Positions 55,591 through 64,000 of a stretch of 64,000 bases of DNA are shown here, piece by piece. Source of the DNA: Marinobacter confluentis. Its GTDB lineage: Bacteria > Pseudomonadota > Gammaproteobacteria > Pseudomonadales > Oleiphilaceae. Numbering within the stretch: position 1 is the stretch's first letter; each line of letters begins with the position of its first letter. The stretch is from NCBI RefSeq assembly GCF_004785685.1, contig NZ_SRPF01000001.1, positions 868,001-932,000 of the forward strand. Reading direction: 5' to 3'. The translations under genes were made by a program, and so were the position numbers. The notes beneath the pieces are model-generated. The model saw only the letters and a list, made by a program, of their open reading frames with translations. It ran no database searches and was not told where the DNA came from.

Positions 55591-58500
55591 TCAGGCCTGG
55601 GCCAGCGCCGCTGCCTCATCGACATCAACGGATACCAACCGCGAGCACCCCGGTTCATGCATGGTTACCCCCATTAACTGGTCCGCCATTTCCATGGCGA
55701 TCTTGTTGTGGGTGATGTAGATAAACTGCACCTGACTGGACATTTCCTTGACCATTTTTGCATAACGCCCAACGTTAGCATCGTCCAGCGGGGCATCTAC
55801 CTCGTCCAGCATACAGAAAGGCGCGGGATTGAGCTGGAAAATAGAGAAAACCAGTGCAATGGCGGTCAGAGCCTTTTCACCGCCAGACAGCAGATGAATG
55901 GTACTGTTCTTCTTGCCCGGTGGCCTCGCCATGATGGTAACACCGGTTTCCAGCAGGTCTTCTCCGGTCAGTTCCAGGTAGGCATTGCCGCCGCCGAACA
56001 CTTTGGGAAACAGGGCCTGAAGCCCGCCATTCACTTTGTCGAAGGTTTCCTTGAAGCGCTGTCGGGTTTCGCGGTCAATTTTACGCATGGCATTGTCCAG
56101 GGTTTCCAGCGCCTCCCGAAGGTCTTCATCCTGGCTGTCGAGGTATTGCTTGCGCTCGCTCTGCACCTGATATTCTTCAATAGCGGCCAGGTTGATGGCG
56201 CCCAGGCGCTGAATTCGCGACCCTATCTTTTCCAGTTCTTCAGTCCAGGCCTGCTCTGTTGCGTCTTCCGGTAGTGCATCCACCACCTCCTGCAGATGTA
56301 CATCCAGCTCTTTCAGCTGATCCAAATGCTGGGCCGCGCGGATATCCGTGGCCTGGGATTCCATTTTCACTTTTTCAAGCTTCGTCCTGACATCCTGAAT
56401 CTGATGTTCGACCCGGCTTCTGCCCTGCTCACGTTCGCGCACATCGCGATCAATTTCCTCGAGCGCGTCACGGGCTGCCGACAACTTCTGCTCTTCGGCC
56501 AGGCGGCGTTCCAGAAGCCCTTCCAGTTGCATCTGAAGGTCTTCAATCGGCTCTTCGGCGGTCTCGCGGCTCTCCCTGAGGAATTCAAGACGCTCTTCCA
56601 GGCGCTCTTTCTGTAACTGCATGCGCTCCAGAGTCTGCCTCAGGCCATCCCGCTGGCTGTGCAGAGACTGCAACTGAAGCTGCAACTGATGGGCGCGGTC
56701 ACGATCGTGACGGGCTGCCTGGCGAAGACGGTCCAGGGTTTCCCGCAGACTGTCACGCTGCTCCAGAAGGCGCTCCTTTTCCTCATCGCCGGTTTCCGTG
56801 GCGGCCAGGGCCTGTTGCCACTCTTCACGGGCCTCAAGCAACTGTTCCTGCTGCTCTTCCAGTTGCAGGGCGACATCGCCCATATCTTCTTCAATCCGGT
56901 ACAGACGGTCTTCAATCTGTTCTGTTCTGGCTCTGATCCCGCTGACCCGGGAAGCCAGCGACGACAGTTCCCGCTCAACTTCCGCCTGCTCGGCCTGGGC
57001 CGCCTCCCGGGCGGATTCGGCTTTCTCTGCGGTTTCCTGGTATTGCTCCAGTGTTACCTCCACCGATTCAAGGCGAATCTCTGCCTGATCAAGCTCTTCC
57101 GCCAGTTCGGTAACTTTCTTCTGCCGCTCGATGACACCAACGTGAGCGGACTCTGAATCCGGCATAAGTACCCAGTCTTTTGCCAGCCAGGCCCCCTCGG
57201 GCGTGATGATGCTTATCCCCGGCTCTAACTGCCCCTGCCGACCAAGGGCCTCATCAAGCGTCTCTGCGGTTTCAACCATGGCCAGCGCAGCCATCATGCC
57301 GCCGGCGCCGCTGACCTTCGCAGCCAGGCTGCGCCCGGCTGCCTGAATGCCGGTCCCATGTTCACTGACGATGGCCAGGCCGCGAGGGGCGTTGGCCAGC
57401 TCGCTCTGGATGGAATCGAAGCCGGGAACACTCATCCCCTGGCTGAATCGGCCAATGACCTGTTCAACCGCGAATTCCCAACCATTCTCGATCTTAAGGC
57501 GCCTTGCCAGACGGTTGTTATCACCAAGATTCCGACCCGACAGCCAGTCTTTCAGGGCTTCATTTTCGCCACCGAGCTGCTCGTCCAATAATGCCTGCTG
57601 TGAGTCCAGTGACGCCCGCAGGCTCTGGACAGTCTGCCGCGCCTCGGTTGCTGAGGCTTCGGCTTCCCGCTGCTGGTAGCGCGCTTCCTGCAGTTCATCC
57701 TGCAAGGCCGCAATGCGCTCCGCTGATTCATCCCGGCGCAGTTCGAGGGTTTCCTGCTGTTCAACCATCTCGTCCAGCTGTGCCCGGTCCAGCTGTTCGT
57801 CCAGCAGCCTCTTTTCATCGCCCATGCGTTGCTGACGGTTGCGAAGCTGTTCTATGGCATTTTCCAGAGACTGAATGCGGGACTGGGACAATTCCGCCTG
57901 TCGCCTCGAATCTGACGCGCGGGCGCTGAAATTCTCCCATTGGTGCTGCCACTCGCTCATGGCTTCTTCAGCCTGCTGAAGCTGTTCACCGGATTCTTCA
58001 GAGGTCAGGCTCAGGGTTTCCAGTTCAGGCTCAAGTTCGTTGAGCTCTTCCTGAATCGACGCCAGCTTGTGCTCATCCTGTTCCAGCTCGCGGGCCAGCT
58101 CCCGCTGGTTCGCCATGGCCTGATCCAGTTCCGCGGCGGTCTGGCGGCTGCGCTCTTTCTGGTGTTCAACGCTCTGTTCTACACGCGCTATATCGGCGCC
58201 CGCTTCATAGTATTTTGCCTGGGCTCGATTGAAATGTTCATTGCGCTCCTGGTGGCTTTCCCGAAGATTTTCCAGGGATGTTTCCAGGTTTACCCTTTCA
58301 GTAAGGTGCTTTTCCAGTTCCAGCTCGGTGTCACGGATACGGGCCCGGGAGTTCTGGAGTTCCTGGTCCAGTGACTGCCAGCGCAGCACCGTCAGCTCGG
58401 CTTTTTTCTGACGCTCTTCCTGCTTGTAATTGCGGTATTTCTCGGCGGCTTCAGCCTGTCTTTGCAGATGCTGTAACTGTCGACCCAGTTCATCGCGCAG

Positions 58501-59088
58501 GTCGGTCAGGCGTTCCAGGTTTTCCTGGGTGCGCCGAATCCGGCTCTCGGTTTCCTTCCGGCGTTCTTTGTATTTGGATATGCCGGCAGCTTCCTCGATA
58601 TAGACTCGCAGCTCTTCCGGCTTGGCCTCGATCAGGCGGGAAATCATGCCCTGTTCGATAATGGCATAGCTCCGCGGGCCCAGACCGGTGCCCAGAAACA
58701 GATCGGTAATATCACGCCGTCGGCAACGTGAACCGTTCAGGAAATATTCTGATTGCCCTTCCCTGGACACCCGACGACGAACGGAAATCTCATTGAACTG
58801 GGCAAATTCACCGGGCGCTGAGCCGTCGCTGTTATCAAAAACCAGTTCAATCGAGGCCTGGCCAACGGGCTTTCGGGCACTCGAGCCGTTGAAGATTACG
58901 TCAGTCATCGACTCGCCACGGAGGTACTTGGCCGAGCTTTCGCCCATAACCCAACGAACTGCGTCGATGATGTTTGACTTGCCACAGCCGTTCGGACCAA
59001 CAACGGAGGTCAGATTGGTGGGAAATGGCACTGTCGTGGGGTCGACAAACGATTTGAAACCGGCCAGCTTGATCGACTTGAGGCGCAT
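55591..59088 (-). CDS. smc: Chromosome segregation protein SMC
   Basis: 1165 residues. Head domain halves: Walker A VVGPNGCGKSNI at about 31-42 with the following AVRWVMGE and FLGTGLGPRSYAIIEQGMIS; the signature LLSGGEKALTAIALVFS and Walker B FCMLDEVDAPLDDANV near the end. Between them are two long coiled coils around a hinge at about residues 500-650. SMC with ScpA and ScpB compacts and segregates the chromosome; scpA and scpB are in the same window. It is one base after the end of the GntR gene. Confidence 0.96.
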   Translation of the reverse strand: MRLKSIKLAGFKSFVDPTTVPFPTNLTSVVGPNGCGKSNIIDAVRWVMGESSAKYLRGESMTDVIFNGSSARKPVGQASIELVFDNSDGSAPGEFAQFNEISVRRRVSREGQSEYFLNGSRCRRRDITDLFLGTGLGPRSYAIIEQGMISRLIEAKPEELRVYIEEAAGISKYKERRKETESRIRRTQENLERLTDLRDELGRQLQHLQRQAEAAEKYRNYKQEERQKKAELTVLRWQSLDQELQNSRARIRDTELELEKHLTERVNLETSLENLRESHQERNEHFNRAQAKYYEAGADIARVEQSVEHQKERSRQTAAELDQAMANQRELARELEQDEHKLASIQEELNELEPELETLSLTSEESGEQLQQAEEAMSEWQHQWENFSARASDSRRQAELSQSRIQSLENAIEQLRNRQQRMGDEKRLLDEQLDRAQLDEMVEQQETLELRRDESAERIAALQDELQEARYQQREAEASATEARQTVQSLRASLDSQQALLDEQLGGENEALKDWLSGRNLGDNNRLARRLKIENGWEFAVEQVIGRFSQGMSVPGFDSIQSELANAPRGLAIVSEHGTGIQAAGRSLAAKVSGAGGMMAALAMVETAETLDEALGRQGQLEPGISIITPEGAWLAKDWVLMPDSESAHVGVIERQKKVTELAEELDQAEIRLESVEVTLEQYQETAEKAESAREAAQAEQAEVERELSSLASRVSGIRARTEQIEDRLYRIEEDMGDVALQLEEQQEQLLEAREEWQQALAATETGDEEKERLLEQRDSLRETLDRLRQAARHDRDRAHQLQLQLQSLHSQRDGLRQTLERMQLQKERLEERLEFLRESRETAEEPIEDLQMQLEGLLERRLAEEQKLSAARDALEEIDRDVREREQGRSRVEHQIQDVRTKLEKVKMESQATDIRAAQHLDQLKELDVHLQEVVDALPEDATEQAWTEELEKIGSRIQRLGAINLAAIEEYQVQSERKQYLDSQDEDLREALETLDNAMRKIDRETRQRFKETFDKVNGGLQALFPKVFGGGNAYLELTGEDLLETGVTIMARPPGKKNSTIHLLSGGEKALTAIALVFSIFQLNPAPFCMLDEVDAPLDDANVGRYAKMVKEMSSQVQFIYITHNKIAMEMADQLMGVTMHEPGCSRLVSVDVDEAAALAQA

Positions 59089-59089
59089 A

Positions 59090-59773
59090 TCAGGCAGTTA
59101 CTCCTGTCCCGAGAATACTGAGCACCTGCTGGCGCTGGTGTTCACCGAAATCACGGATACCCTGTTCCAGTCCTGCCGGGTCATCAGCGGCTGCGGCTTC
59201 GGCAAGTTGTTGGAAAAAACGGGCGGTAGAGTCCAACTCTTCACGAAAGTTTTCAAGTGCCACAAAGTAGGTTCGGCTGATAGCAGGCCTGAAATTCTCC
59301 AGGGTTTCCTCAAGAAACGGGTTTTCAACCAGCTCATAGGCATATCGCATGACTCCGAAACCCGCCTCGATCACTTTTTCCGCCGCATCTCTGCCGGGTG
59401 AGTTGAGTGCATCAATGACCGCCTGCAGTTCACGCACCTGGCCCATCACCCCGGTCAGTTCCCGACCGGACCAGCGCTCGAGCACTTTTCGCCCGAGCAT
59501 GCACAGCAGGTTGATGTAGATATCGTAGAGACTGTTTACCAGTTCCGGGGTCAACCTGGATACCACGGCACCCCTGCGCGGGAAAATATCCACCAGATGT
59601 CTGCGCTGCAGAATCAACAGCGCCTCACGAACTGAACCCCGGCTGACGTTCAGGTCACCGGCCACTTTCAGTTCCTGGATTCTTGCGCCAGGCGCCAGGT
59701 CGCCAGTGACAATACGCTGGCCAAGGTGCTGGGCAATCTGCTCGGACAGACTTTCGGGGGCCTGAAACCTCAT
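59090..59773 (-). CDS. GntR/FadR-type regulator (FCD domain)
   Basis: 227 residues. A winged helix-turn-helix at about 10-70 (QIAQHLGQRIVTGDLAPGARIQELKVAGDLNVSRGSVREA spread over two helices) is followed by an all-helical FCD domain for small organic acids (LINLLCMLGRKVLERWS). The ligand is unknown. It directly precedes smc on the minus strand with almost no gap, so smc may be read from its promoter. Confidence 0.86.
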   Translation of the reverse strand: MRFQAPESLSEQIAQHLGQRIVTGDLAPGARIQELKVAGDLNVSRGSVREALLILQRRHLVDIFPRRGAVVSRLTPELVNSLYDIYINLLCMLGRKVLERWSGRELTGVMGQVRELQAVIDALNSPGRDAAEKVIEAGFGVMRYAYELVENPFLEETLENFRPAISRTYFVALENFREELDSTARFFQQLAEAAAADDPAGLEQGIRDFGEHQRQQVLSILGTGVTA

Positions 59774-60044
59774 AATCCTGAATGATCCCTTTCAACGGAC
59801 GCCGGAACAATAAGCTGGAAAGTTTATCACAGCGATGAGTCAGCCCAATCCTTTTGCGTGGATTTTCCGGGAAGATAAACCAGTGGAAATTCTTTGCCAG
59901 TTTTTTGGCGGCACGCCATGAAATTTAGCCGCTAGCTTCCGCTCCAGGTTTAAGTATTTGCTTTATGCCATTGCTTTATATGTTTTTTTAATTTTTGGCA
60001 AGCCCTGTGCTTTAACGAAGCAAACACTAAACAGGTCGTGAACC

Positions 60045-60977
60045 GTGAAGCATATCCCAACGATCCAAAGCGTCGCCGGAAACCCACGTAAACTGGCAAC
60101 GCTGATGCAGACCCACAAAGACTGGAATGAGTCACCGGACGTGCTGACGCGGCTGACACGCCGCCTGTCGACCACACTCAGTCTTGAGACCCAGATGGGC
60201 ATTCTCGCCGAAGAAATCAACGACGTGATTCCCTTCGACTGCATGACCTACCGGCACCAGATTGCCGCCCGCGACTTTGTCTATGCCACCGGCATGGGCG
60301 GCCCTCATCGTTGCGATTACCGCCTGAATCTGGAGGGTCAGTTTTACGGATCACTGACCTTCACCCGCAATAAACGGTTCGCTGAAAAAGAAATGGAAGG
60401 CATTGAGCTGATTCTGAGCGCCGCCATCTGCCCGATTCGCAACGCCTGCATGTACCTCACCGTTGAACAGGCTGCCCTGACGGACGCCCTGACCGGCATC
60501 CCCAACAAACGTGCCATGGACGATGCCCTGGCAAGGGCGACCTCTTTGGGCGATCGGCATGGGCAGGAAAATTCGCTGATCCTTTGCGATCTGGACCGGT
60601 TCAAGGCCATCAATGACCGTCACGGGCACATTGTTGGCGACCACGTTTTGCAGCTGGCGGCTGCCGAATTACAGAAAGCCATCAGGACATCGGATGAAGT
60701 CTACCGCTTTGGCGGTGAAGAGTTCGCCATTCTGCTACCCCAGACTGACGAGGCCGATGCCCGGGTTGTTGCTGATCGTATCCGACAGTTTGTAAACAGT
60801 ATCCGCGTCAATTGTGGCGAAACAGACATTGAAGTCACCACCAGCTGCGGTGTCGCCATGCGTCTTCAGGATGAAAGCACGGACCAATGGCTGGCACGGA
60901 CCGATGAAGCTCTCTACCGGGCCAAAGCGGCTGGCCGCAACTGCACCCGGGTGTTCCCTGCCATTAACCCTGCCTGA
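60045..60977 (+). CDS. Diguanylate cyclase (GGDEF domain)
   Basis: 310 residues from a GTG start. The C-terminal half is a GGDEF domain with the variant active site RFGGEEF near 221 and the flanking DLDRFKAINDRHGH and LARTDEALYRAKAAGRN motifs. GGEEF is an active form in many cyclases. The N-terminal 150 residues have no transmembrane helix and include a GAF-like run (ILAEEINDVIPFDCMTYR, YGSLTFTRNKRFAEKE). It makes c-di-GMP in response to an unknown cytosolic cue. It is divergent from the GntR gene. Confidence 0.88.
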   Translation: MKHIPTIQSVAGNPRKLATLMQTHKDWNESPDVLTRLTRRLSTTLSLETQMGILAEEINDVIPFDCMTYRHQIAARDFVYATGMGGPHRCDYRLNLEGQFYGSLTFTRNKRFAEKEMEGIELILSAAICPIRNACMYLTVEQAALTDALTGIPNKRAMDDALARATSLGDRHGQENSLILCDLDRFKAINDRHGHIVGDHVLQLAAAELQKAIRTSDEVYRFGGEEFAILLPQTDEADARVVADRIRQFVNSIRVNCGETDIEVTTSCGVAMRLQDESTDQWLARTDEALYRAKAAGRNCTRVFPAINPA

Positions 60978-60985
60978 GCCGGAAA

Positions 60986-61951
60986 TTAGCGCTTCTTTCT
61001 GACCGGCTTGCGTTCCGTATCTGTTTTTTCAGAGGGTGAACCCGACACCTGCCACCTTGGTGTGCCCGGTTTGCGCCTTGCCGGAGCTGCCTGTTTCTTG
61101 CGCTTGCGGTCGTGAGCCTTCTGTTCTGACGGTGTCTTGGCAGGAATGGCAACCGGTTCAAGCCCTACCGACCGGCTCAGCGTATCCACGGCTTTCTGGT
61201 CAAGTTCCTCCCACTTACCCATCACCAGGCGGCTGGGCAGAAAAACAGGGCCGTACCGGACTCTTTTAAGGCGGCTGACCCGCACCCCCTGGGACTCCCA
61301 GAGGCGCCTGACCTCCCGGTTCCTGCCCTCCATCAGGGTAACGTGGTACCACTGGTTGATGCCCTTGCCGCCGGCTTCGGAAATATCGGTGAAGCGGGCG
61401 GTGCCATCGTCCAGCATGACCCCCTCGGACAGCCTCTTGATCATGGCTTCATCCACTTCCCCGAACACCCGAACTGCGTATTCACGATCAACCTGTCGTG
61501 ACGGATGCATTAGCCGGTTCGCCAATTCCCCGTCTGTGGTGAACAGCACCAGACCGGTGGTATTGATGTCCAGGCGACCGATGGCAATCCAGCGATGGTC
61601 CGGAAGTCTTGGCAGGCGGTCAAAGACCGTCGGCCGTCCCTCGGGGTCGCGCCTTGTGGTCACCTCACCTTCCGGTTTGTTATAGATCAGTACCCGCCGC
61701 AGTACCTCGGCGCCCGCAGCAATGTCCAGCCGCTTTCCGTCCAGTTCTATCCGGTCTTTCACTGAGGCTTTCTGGCCCGGCGCAACGGGCTCACCATTGA
61801 TTTGCAGCCGGCCGGCCTCGATCCAGCTCTCGACCTCCCGTCGGGAACCAACACCGGCCCGCGCCAATAACTTCTGGATACGCTCGGGGCCCTCTACGGA
61901 TGGGGCTTCAGAGGTTCTGGATACCGGTTTTTGGGGGCGATCAGCCGCCAT
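60986..61951 (-). CDS. rluB: 23S rRNA pseudouridine(2605) synthase
   Basis: 321 residues. An S4 RNA-binding domain lies at about 24-75 (RIQKLLARAGVGSRREVESW). The catalytic domain holds the RluB-family motif GRLDINTTGLVLFTTDGEL, with the catalytic Asp, and later GKGINQWYHVTLMEGRNREVRRL. A Lys/Arg-rich tail of about 50 residues follows. It modifies U2605 of 23S rRNA. It is the last gene of the trpS-scpA-scpB-rluB run. Confidence 0.93.
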   Translation of the reverse strand: MAADRPQKPVSRTSEAPSVEGPERIQKLLARAGVGSRREVESWIEAGRLQINGEPVAPGQKASVKDRIELDGKRLDIAAGAEVLRRVLIYNKPEGEVTTRRDPEGRPTVFDRLPRLPDHRWIAIGRLDINTTGLVLFTTDGELANRLMHPSRQVDREYAVRVFGEVDEAMIKRLSEGVMLDDGTARFTDISEAGGKGINQWYHVTLMEGRNREVRRLWESQGVRVSRLKRVRYGPVFLPSRLVMGKWEELDQKAVDTLSRSVGLEPVAIPAKTPSEQKAHDRKRKKQAAPARRKPGTPRWQVSGSPSEKTDTERKPVRKKR

Positions 61952-61990
61952 GAATACATCCTTTCGATTAGAAGTGCCAAAGTGGCAAAA

Positions 61991-62653
61991 TCAGTGAAGT
62001 GTCTGGTCCGGATCTGCCGACGGCCCCGACTCGGTGGCGGGAGTTTCGTCATCAGACGACGCAGCCTCAAATTCAATTTCCGCCTGCATGTTCTTTTCAA
62101 TTTCGCGCCCGATTTCTTCCAGGTCACGGATTTCAGATAAGGGCGGCAGTTGGTCAAGGCCCTGAAGGTTGAAATAATCCAGGAACTGGCGCGTAGTGGC
62201 ATACATTGCCGGCCGCCCGGGCACGTCCCTATGGCCAACCACCCTCACCCACTCCCGTTCCTGAAGGGTCCGGATGATGTTACTGCTGACGGTTACGCCA
62301 CGAATGTCTTCAATTTCACCACGGGTAATAGGCTGCCGATACGCAATCAGGGCCAGAGTTTCCAGCAGAGCTCGGGAATAGCGCTGGGGTTTTTCTTCGA
62401 ACAGTTTTCCTACCCAGGGTGCATAGGCTTCACGAACCTGAAGCCGGTAGCCGCTGGCCACCTTTTTCAGCTCGAAGCCGCGACCAACGCAGGCTGAATC
62501 CAGAAGCACCATCACATGCTCCATTACCTGGCGCGCCGGGCGTTCGTGTTCGTCAAACAGTTCCCTCAGCTGGTCAAGAGACATGGGCTTGCCAGCTGCA
62601 AGCAGGGCTGCTTCGGTGATTGCCTGGATTTTCCGCAGATTCTCTTCGTTCAT
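61991..62653 (-). CDS. scpB: Segregation and condensation protein ScpB
   Basis: 220 residues. Two winged helices: ITEAALLAAGKPMSLDQLREL at the start and the conserved YSRALLETLALIAYRQPITRGEIEDIRGV with VRVVGHRDVPGRPAMYATT. The acidic C-terminal tail is variable. It binds ScpA and regulates the SMC complex. It follows scpA by 34 bases; rluB follows by 39. Confidence 0.95.
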   Translation of the reverse strand: MNEENLRKIQAITEAALLAAGKPMSLDQLRELFDEHERPARQVMEHVMVLLDSACVGRGFELKKVASGYRLQVREAYAPWVGKLFEEKPQRYSRALLETLALIAYRQPITRGEIEDIRGVTVSSNIIRTLQEREWVRVVGHRDVPGRPAMYATTRQFLDYFNLQGLDQLPPLSEIRDLEEIGREIEKNMQAEIEFEAASSDDETPATESGPSADPDQTLH

Positions 62654-62687
62654 AAGTCGGCTCTCAACTCAGCTGACGGCTTTCAAT

Positions 62688-63524
62688 TCAGCTGACGGCT
62701 CTTGCCCGCACGTGTATCGGGCCAAGCACCTCAGCCTGCACCACTTCAATTAGCTGTTCCTTGACCAGTTCGAGGGTCGCCAGAAAGCTGACAACCACCC
62801 CGAGTTTGCCCTCTTCCGGGGTAAACAGGCTTTCAAAAGTCACAAACCGGTCGTCTTCCAGCATGGCGAGAATGGCGGACATTCGCTCACGGGTGGATAG
62901 CCTTTCCCGTTCAACGTGATGGCTTGTAAAAAGGTCCGCCCGGGCCAGAACACCCCGAAGAGCCAACAGCATTTCCCGCAGATCGACGTCCGGATGAGTC
63001 TGGCTTGAGGGTAATCTGGGCAAGGCTGCCGAGCCTGAAAAAGTATCCCGCTCCTGCCTGGGCAACTGGTCAATATCTTCAGCCGCCTGCTTGAAACGCT
63101 CATACTGTTGCAGACGGCGTATCAGCTCGGCCCTCGGGTCAATCTCCTCGTCGTCCTCGCTTTCCTGGCGAGGCAAAAGCATCCGGGACTTGATCTCTGC
63201 AAGCGTGGCCGCCATCACCAGATATTCCGCCGCCAGTTCGAACCGCATTGCCTCAACGGCACCGATGTAATCCATGTACTGACGGGTTATTTCGCTCACA
63301 TCAATGTCCAGAATGTCCATATTCTGTCGACGAATCAGGTACAGAAGCAGGTCCAGCGGGCCTTCAAACGCTTCCAGAAATACCGCCAGGGCATCCGGCG
63401 GTATGTAAAGATCGTTGGGCAGATCGACCACAGGTTTGCCCGACACCCGCGCCAGTGGCGACCGGTGTTCAGTCGACGCTGCTGGCTCCTCGGCGGGTAA
63501 CTTGCCTGTGGTTTCTTCCGTCAT
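62688..63524 (-). CDS. scpA: Segregation and condensation protein ScpA
   Basis: 278 residues. The conserved start of the kleisin domain is FEGPLDLLLYLIRRQNMDIL, followed by EYLVMAATLAEIKSRMLLP; the C-terminal winged helix has FLATLELVKEQLIEVVQ. The first 45 residues are a variable extension. ScpA bridges the two SMC heads. It starts 16 bases after trpS ends. Confidence 0.95.
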   Translation of the reverse strand: MTEETTGKLPAEEPAASTEHRSPLARVSGKPVVDLPNDLYIPPDALAVFLEAFEGPLDLLLYLIRRQNMDILDIDVSEITRQYMDYIGAVEAMRFELAAEYLVMAATLAEIKSRMLLPRQESEDDEEIDPRAELIRRLQQYERFKQAAEDIDQLPRQERDTFSGSAALPRLPSSQTHPDVDLREMLLALRGVLARADLFTSHHVERERLSTRERMSAILAMLEDDRFVTFESLFTPEEGKLGVVVSFLATLELVKEQLIEVVQAEVLGPIHVRARAVS

Positions 63525-63540
63525 GCACTCTCCTGACCGC

Positions 63541-64000
63541 TCAGCGGTAACTCAGCCCCATGGCCGACCTGACCTCTTCCAGCGTATCCCGGGCGGCATC
63601 GCGAGCGTGCTCATTGCCTTCTTCAATAATGGCCCTGACCAGATCCGGATTACCCTCGTATTCTTCTGCCCGCTCGTGTAATGGCTTCTGCTCTTCCACG
63701 ATGGCGTCAATCAGCGGCTTTTTGCACTCGAGACAACCAATACCGGCGCTGCGGCAACCGGTCTGCACCCATTCCCGGGTTTTATCATCCGAATAGACTT
63801 TGTGCAGGCCCCAGACCGGGCATTTCTCCGGCTCGCCCGGATCCGTGCGGCGAACGCGCTGGGGGTCCGTCTGCATGGTTCGAACCTTCTGGGAAACGGA
63901 ATCCGGGTCCTCCCGCAGGCCTATGTAATTATTGTAGGACTTGGACATCTTCTGGCCGTCCAGGCCCGGCATTTTCGAGTCTGGCGTCAACAGGGGCTGG
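63541..64000 (-). CDS. trpS: Tryptophanyl-tRNA synthetase (C-terminal part)
   Basis: Partial gene running off the right edge; about 153 codons visible. The signature KMSKS (GLDGQKMSKSYNNYIGL) lies near the truncated end, followed by VRTMQTDPQRVRRTDPGEPE and CECK-like GIGCLECKKPLIDAI. TrpS charges tRNA-Trp. Its tail abuts scpA by 16 bases, so trpS, scpA, scpB and rluB form one likely transcription unit. Confidence 0.93.
   Translation of the reverse strand, partial: QPLLTPDSKMPGLDGQKMSKSYNNYIGLREDPDSVSQKVRTMQTDPQRVRRTDPGEPEKCPVWGLHKVYSDDKTREWVQTGCRSAGIGCLECKKPLIDAIVEEQKPLHERAEEYEGNPDLVRAIIEEGNEHARDAARDTLEEVRSAMGLSYR

Overview
The window looks like chromosomal DNA of a marine gammaproteobacterium. 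The gene content and protein sequences resemble Marinobacter or a close relative. Evidence for this is the GacA-type regulator-uvrC-pgsA order, a complete xcp-like gsp gene order, FliA-type promoters in front of flgM and cheV, the trpS-scpA-scpB-rluB and smc-zipA-ligA clusters, and the overall gammaproteobacterial sequence character. The taxonomic placement is an inference from these features; no search was run. Coding density is high and no gap between genes exceeds 300 bases. I see no phage, insertion sequence or CRISPR array.

Layout. 0-2 kb: end of a periplasmic binding-protein gene, a peptidoglycan-binding-domain protein and a 51-residue protein. 2-8 kb: a lone fabH converges on dabA-dabB, a two-gene inorganic-carbon pump with a divergent LysR gene. 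8-11 kb: flavin monooxygenase, SBF-type transporter and a J-domain-like membrane protein. 11.4-16.6 kb: a TonB-dependent receptor, a periplasmic ABC_sub_bind-like protein and a hybrid histidine kinase, arranged like one sensory module. 16.6-27.3 kb: glutathione reductase, an acetyltransferase and type II secretion genes gspE-F-G-H-I-J-K-L-M, with gspC divergent and no gspD. 27.3-31.5 kb: cytochrome oxidase assembly genes, a serine-recombinase-like protein that lacks the catalytic serine, and a PAS-GGDEF-EAL protein. 31.5-38.5 kb: tRNA-Cys and tRNA-Gly, a four-gene MCE-type lipid ABC transporter on the other strand, then pgsA, uvrC and uvrY/gacA. 38.5-42 kb: transporter, acetyltransferase, tRNA-Ser, cupin and lipocalin. 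42-46 kb: cheR, cheV, flgA, flgM and flgN. 45.7-52.3 kb: an MshEN-like/DUF6160-like protein, a cyclophilin, a truncated mnmC, a CBS-domain protein and a very large lipoprotein. 52.3-64 kb: ligA, zipA, smc, a GntR regulator, a diguanylate cyclase, rluB, scpB, scpA and the end of trpS.

How they fit together. Much of the window is envelope and motility work: type II secretion, lipid transport, flagellar regulation under FlgM/FliA, and two c-di-GMP proteins. The rest is core replication and chromosome maintenance (ligA, zipA, smc, scpAB). The points most worth a second look are the gutted methyltransferase half of MnmC, the catalytically altered recombinase co-transcribed with a c-di-GMP enzyme and preceded by a hairpin over its ribosome binding site, the receptor/binding-protein/kinase trio, and the lipid transporter lying between pgsA and the tRNA-Gly/tRNA-Cys pair.
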